NCBI GenBank assembly: GCA_963729995.1
Contig: CAVSPF010000003.1
Location: forward strand, 1,240,001 to 1,304,000
Direction of reading: 5' to 3'
Length of the DNA stretch: 64,000 bases
Origin: VRUE01 sp963729995
GTDB lineage: Bacteria; Actinomycetota; Thermoleophilia; Solirubrobacterales; 70-9
The position numbers were made by a program, and so were the translations under genes. Positions 62,820 to 64,000 of this stretch are shown in pieces. Under the pieces are notes generated by a model. It was given only the letters and a program-made list of their open reading frames with translations. It ran no database searches and was not told the DNA's origin. Numbering within the stretch: position 1 is the stretch's first letter; each line of letters begins with the position of its first letter.

Positions 62820-63740
62820 CTATCCAAGCGCCTCGGCGCCGGCGACGACCTCCAGGATCTCCTGCGTGATCTCCGCCTGCCTGACCCGGTTCATCTCCAG
62901 GGTCAGGTCTTCCATCATCGTCTCCGCGTTCTCCGCAGCGTTGCGCATCGCGGTCATCCGCGCCCCCAGCTCGGAGGCGGCGGACTCGAGCAGCGCCCGG
63001 TAGACCGAGATGTTCACGTACTCCGGGATCAGCTGGGCAAGCAGCTCCTCGGCGTCGGGCTCGTAGATCCAGAGCGCCCGGCTGTGGGCCCTCTCGATCG
63101 CGGTCTCCTCGGCCTCGCGCTCCTCCGCCTCGACCCCCTCGCCGATGACATCGGCCTGCTGCAGGGGCAGCAGCGTCTGCCGCCAGACGTGCTGGGTCAG
63201 CGGCGAGACGTAGCGGTTGTAGACCAGCTCGACCCGGTCCAGCTCCTCGTCGACGTAGCGCGCGGTCAGCTCCTCGCCGATCTCGCGGGCGTTGGCGAAG
63301 CCGGGCCGGTCGGTGAAGCCGACGTAGGACGTGCGCAGCTCCTGCTTGCGGAAGGTGAGGGCGGAGACGCCCTTTCGCCCCACCGCCGAGAAGGCGGTGT
63401 CGATCCGCTGCTCGCGCAGCTCGTTCCCGAACCGCATGCCCTCGCGGATGATGTTCGTGTTGAAGGCCCCGGCCAGGCCGCGGTCGCCGGTGATCAGGAC
63501 GACGCCGACGCGGCGCACCTCGTCGCGCTCGACCAGCACCGGCACGCGCGGGATGCCACCGGCCTGCTCGGCGGCGCGCCGCGTCAGCCTGCGCATCCCC
63601 TGCGCGTAGGGGCGCAGCTGCGCGATCCGCTGCTCGGCGCGGCGCAGCCGCGCCGCCGCCACCATCTCCATCGCCCGCGTGATCTTGTTGATGTTCTTGA
63701 TCGACGCGATGCGGTTCTTGACGTCCTTCTGAGTGGCCAT
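62820..63740 (-). CDS. atpG: ATP synthase gamma subunit AtpG
   Basis: 306 residues. The N-terminal helix (VKNRIASIKNINKITRAMEM), ITGDRGLAGAFNTNI and the C-terminal helix (MTAMRNAAENAETMMEDLTL, LEMNRVRQAEITQEILEVVA) form the rotor shaft. ATG 63740. Lies 14 bases after the atpA stop. Confidence 0.97.
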   Translation of the reverse strand: MATQKDVKNRIASIKNINKITRAMEMVAAARLRRAEQRIAQLRPYAQGMRRLTRRAAEQAGGIPRVPVLVERDEVRRVGVVLITGDRGLAGAFNTNIIREGMRFGNELREQRIDTAFSAVGRKGVSALTFRKQELRTSYVGFTDRPGFANAREIGEELTARYVDEELDRVELVYNRYVSPLTQHVWRQTLLPLQQADVIGEGVEAEEREAEETAIERAHSRALWIYEPDAEELLAQLIPEYVNISVYRALLESAASELGARMTAMRNAAENAETMMEDLTLEMNRVRQAEITQEILEVVAGAEALG

Positions 63741-63754
63741 GACCGCACCCGGCG

Positions 63755-64000
63755 CTAGGCCGGAGTCGCCTCCTTCTCAGCCTCGGCCTCCGCGACACGG
63801 CTCGGCTTCGCCCTCTCCTCCTTCGAGTGGATGCGGTCCGACTCGCCCTTCTCGACCGGGTCGCCATGCTCGTCGAAGTCGGGCCCGAAGTCGTCGACGA
63901 ACTCGCGAATCGCGGCGCCCAGCTCCTCCTCGTCGGCCTCCTCGAGCTTGCCGGTCTCGGCGATCCGCCCCAGCAGCTCGGCCTTCTCGGCGCGCAGGCG
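63755..64000 (-). CDS. atpA: ATP synthase alpha subunit AtpA, C-terminal end (partial)
   Basis: The last 81 residues of the alpha subunit, stop TAG at 63757-63755; the gene continues beyond the window. The segment IREFVDDFGPDFDEHGDPVE is typical of the alpha C-terminus; the Lys/Glu-rich tail (KEERAKPSRVAEAEAEKEAT) extends it. The order atpA-atpG-atpD-atpC confirms the identity. Confidence 0.92.
   Translation of the reverse strand, partial: RLRAEKAELLGRIAETGKLEEADEEELGAAIREFVDDFGPDFDEHGDPVEKGESDRIHSKEERAKPSRVAEAEAEKEATPA

Overview
This is a GC-rich, gene-dense chromosomal window of about 64 kb. Many genes start with GTG or TTG, and same-strand neighbours often overlap by four bases (ATGA or GTGA). 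Several features suggest Actinomycetota: an Rpf-like resuscitation factor, an actinobacterial-style ftsE-ftsX...smpB-ssrA block, and high-GC codon use with AAG and GAG strongly preferred. A split KdpD, prfB with a retained +1 frameshift, and many small low-complexity secreted proteins lean towards the Thermoleophilia (Solirubrobacterales/Gaiellales). That placement is inference. There are no rRNA genes, tRNAs, insertion sequences, phage genes or CRISPR arrays; most of the window looks like ordinary core chromosome.

Layout. 1-6 kb: end of a phosphate ABC transporter (pstA-pstB), three zinc-ribbon proteins (one fused to a membrane-anchored phosphoesterase), a TSUP permease, an aquaporin and an Rpf-like muralytic protein. 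6-10 kb: undecaprenyl-diphosphate phosphatase, a metal P-type ATPase and purU. 10-20.5 kb: a minus-strand potassium block made of a Usp protein, the KdpD sensor half, kdpB, kdpC, kdpA, kdpF, an extra 38-residue membrane peptide, kdpE, the histidine-kinase half of KdpD, and kup. 20.7-25.5 kb: an MgtE_N/CBS protein paired with an Nramp-related transporter, then an MbfA-like ferritin/VIT iron protein. 25.6-32.7 kb: ssrA (tmRNA), a coiled-coil/helix-hairpin-helix membrane protein, smpB, an RNase R-type nuclease, a Ctp protease, ftsX and ftsE. 32.8-39.8 kb: a tightly overlapping membrane redox operon (ferredoxin, FAD reductase, ferric-reductase-like haem membrane protein, ApbE flavin transferase, two small exported proteins), divergent from a two-component system and flanked by His-rich and repeat-bearing small proteins. 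39.9-46.6 kb: transketolase, nadA, fpg, nadC, an ECF sigma factor with ogt, and a secreted protein. 46.6-54.7 kb: prfB, secA, hpf, comF, a nucleotidyltransferase and ahcY. 54.8-61 kb: sugar-nucleotide and cell-wall genes (phosphosugar isomerase, mannose-1-phosphate guanylyltransferase type, UDP-glucose dehydrogenase, LytR-CpsA-Psr protein) and an M20 peptidase. 60.9-64 kb: the end of the F-type ATP synthase operon (atpA-atpG-atpD-atpC).

The most interesting signals are: (i) the ApbE redox operon, which has no recognisable FMN-acceptor protein but encodes a family of short exported proteins with PVVTxxSG repeats; (ii) two copies of a roughly 115-bp nested palindromic repeat (48152-48268 and 56821-56932), one of which supplies the stop codon of ugd; (iii) a perfect 19-bp inverted repeat between nadC and the sigma-ogt operon; (iv) the F-A-C-B order of the kdp genes with a split KdpD; (v) two genes (purU and a histidine kinase) with no ATG, GTG or TTG where homology needs the start; and (vi) a protein whose Glu-rich middle looks, by codon use, like a Lys-rich segment read in the wrong frame.
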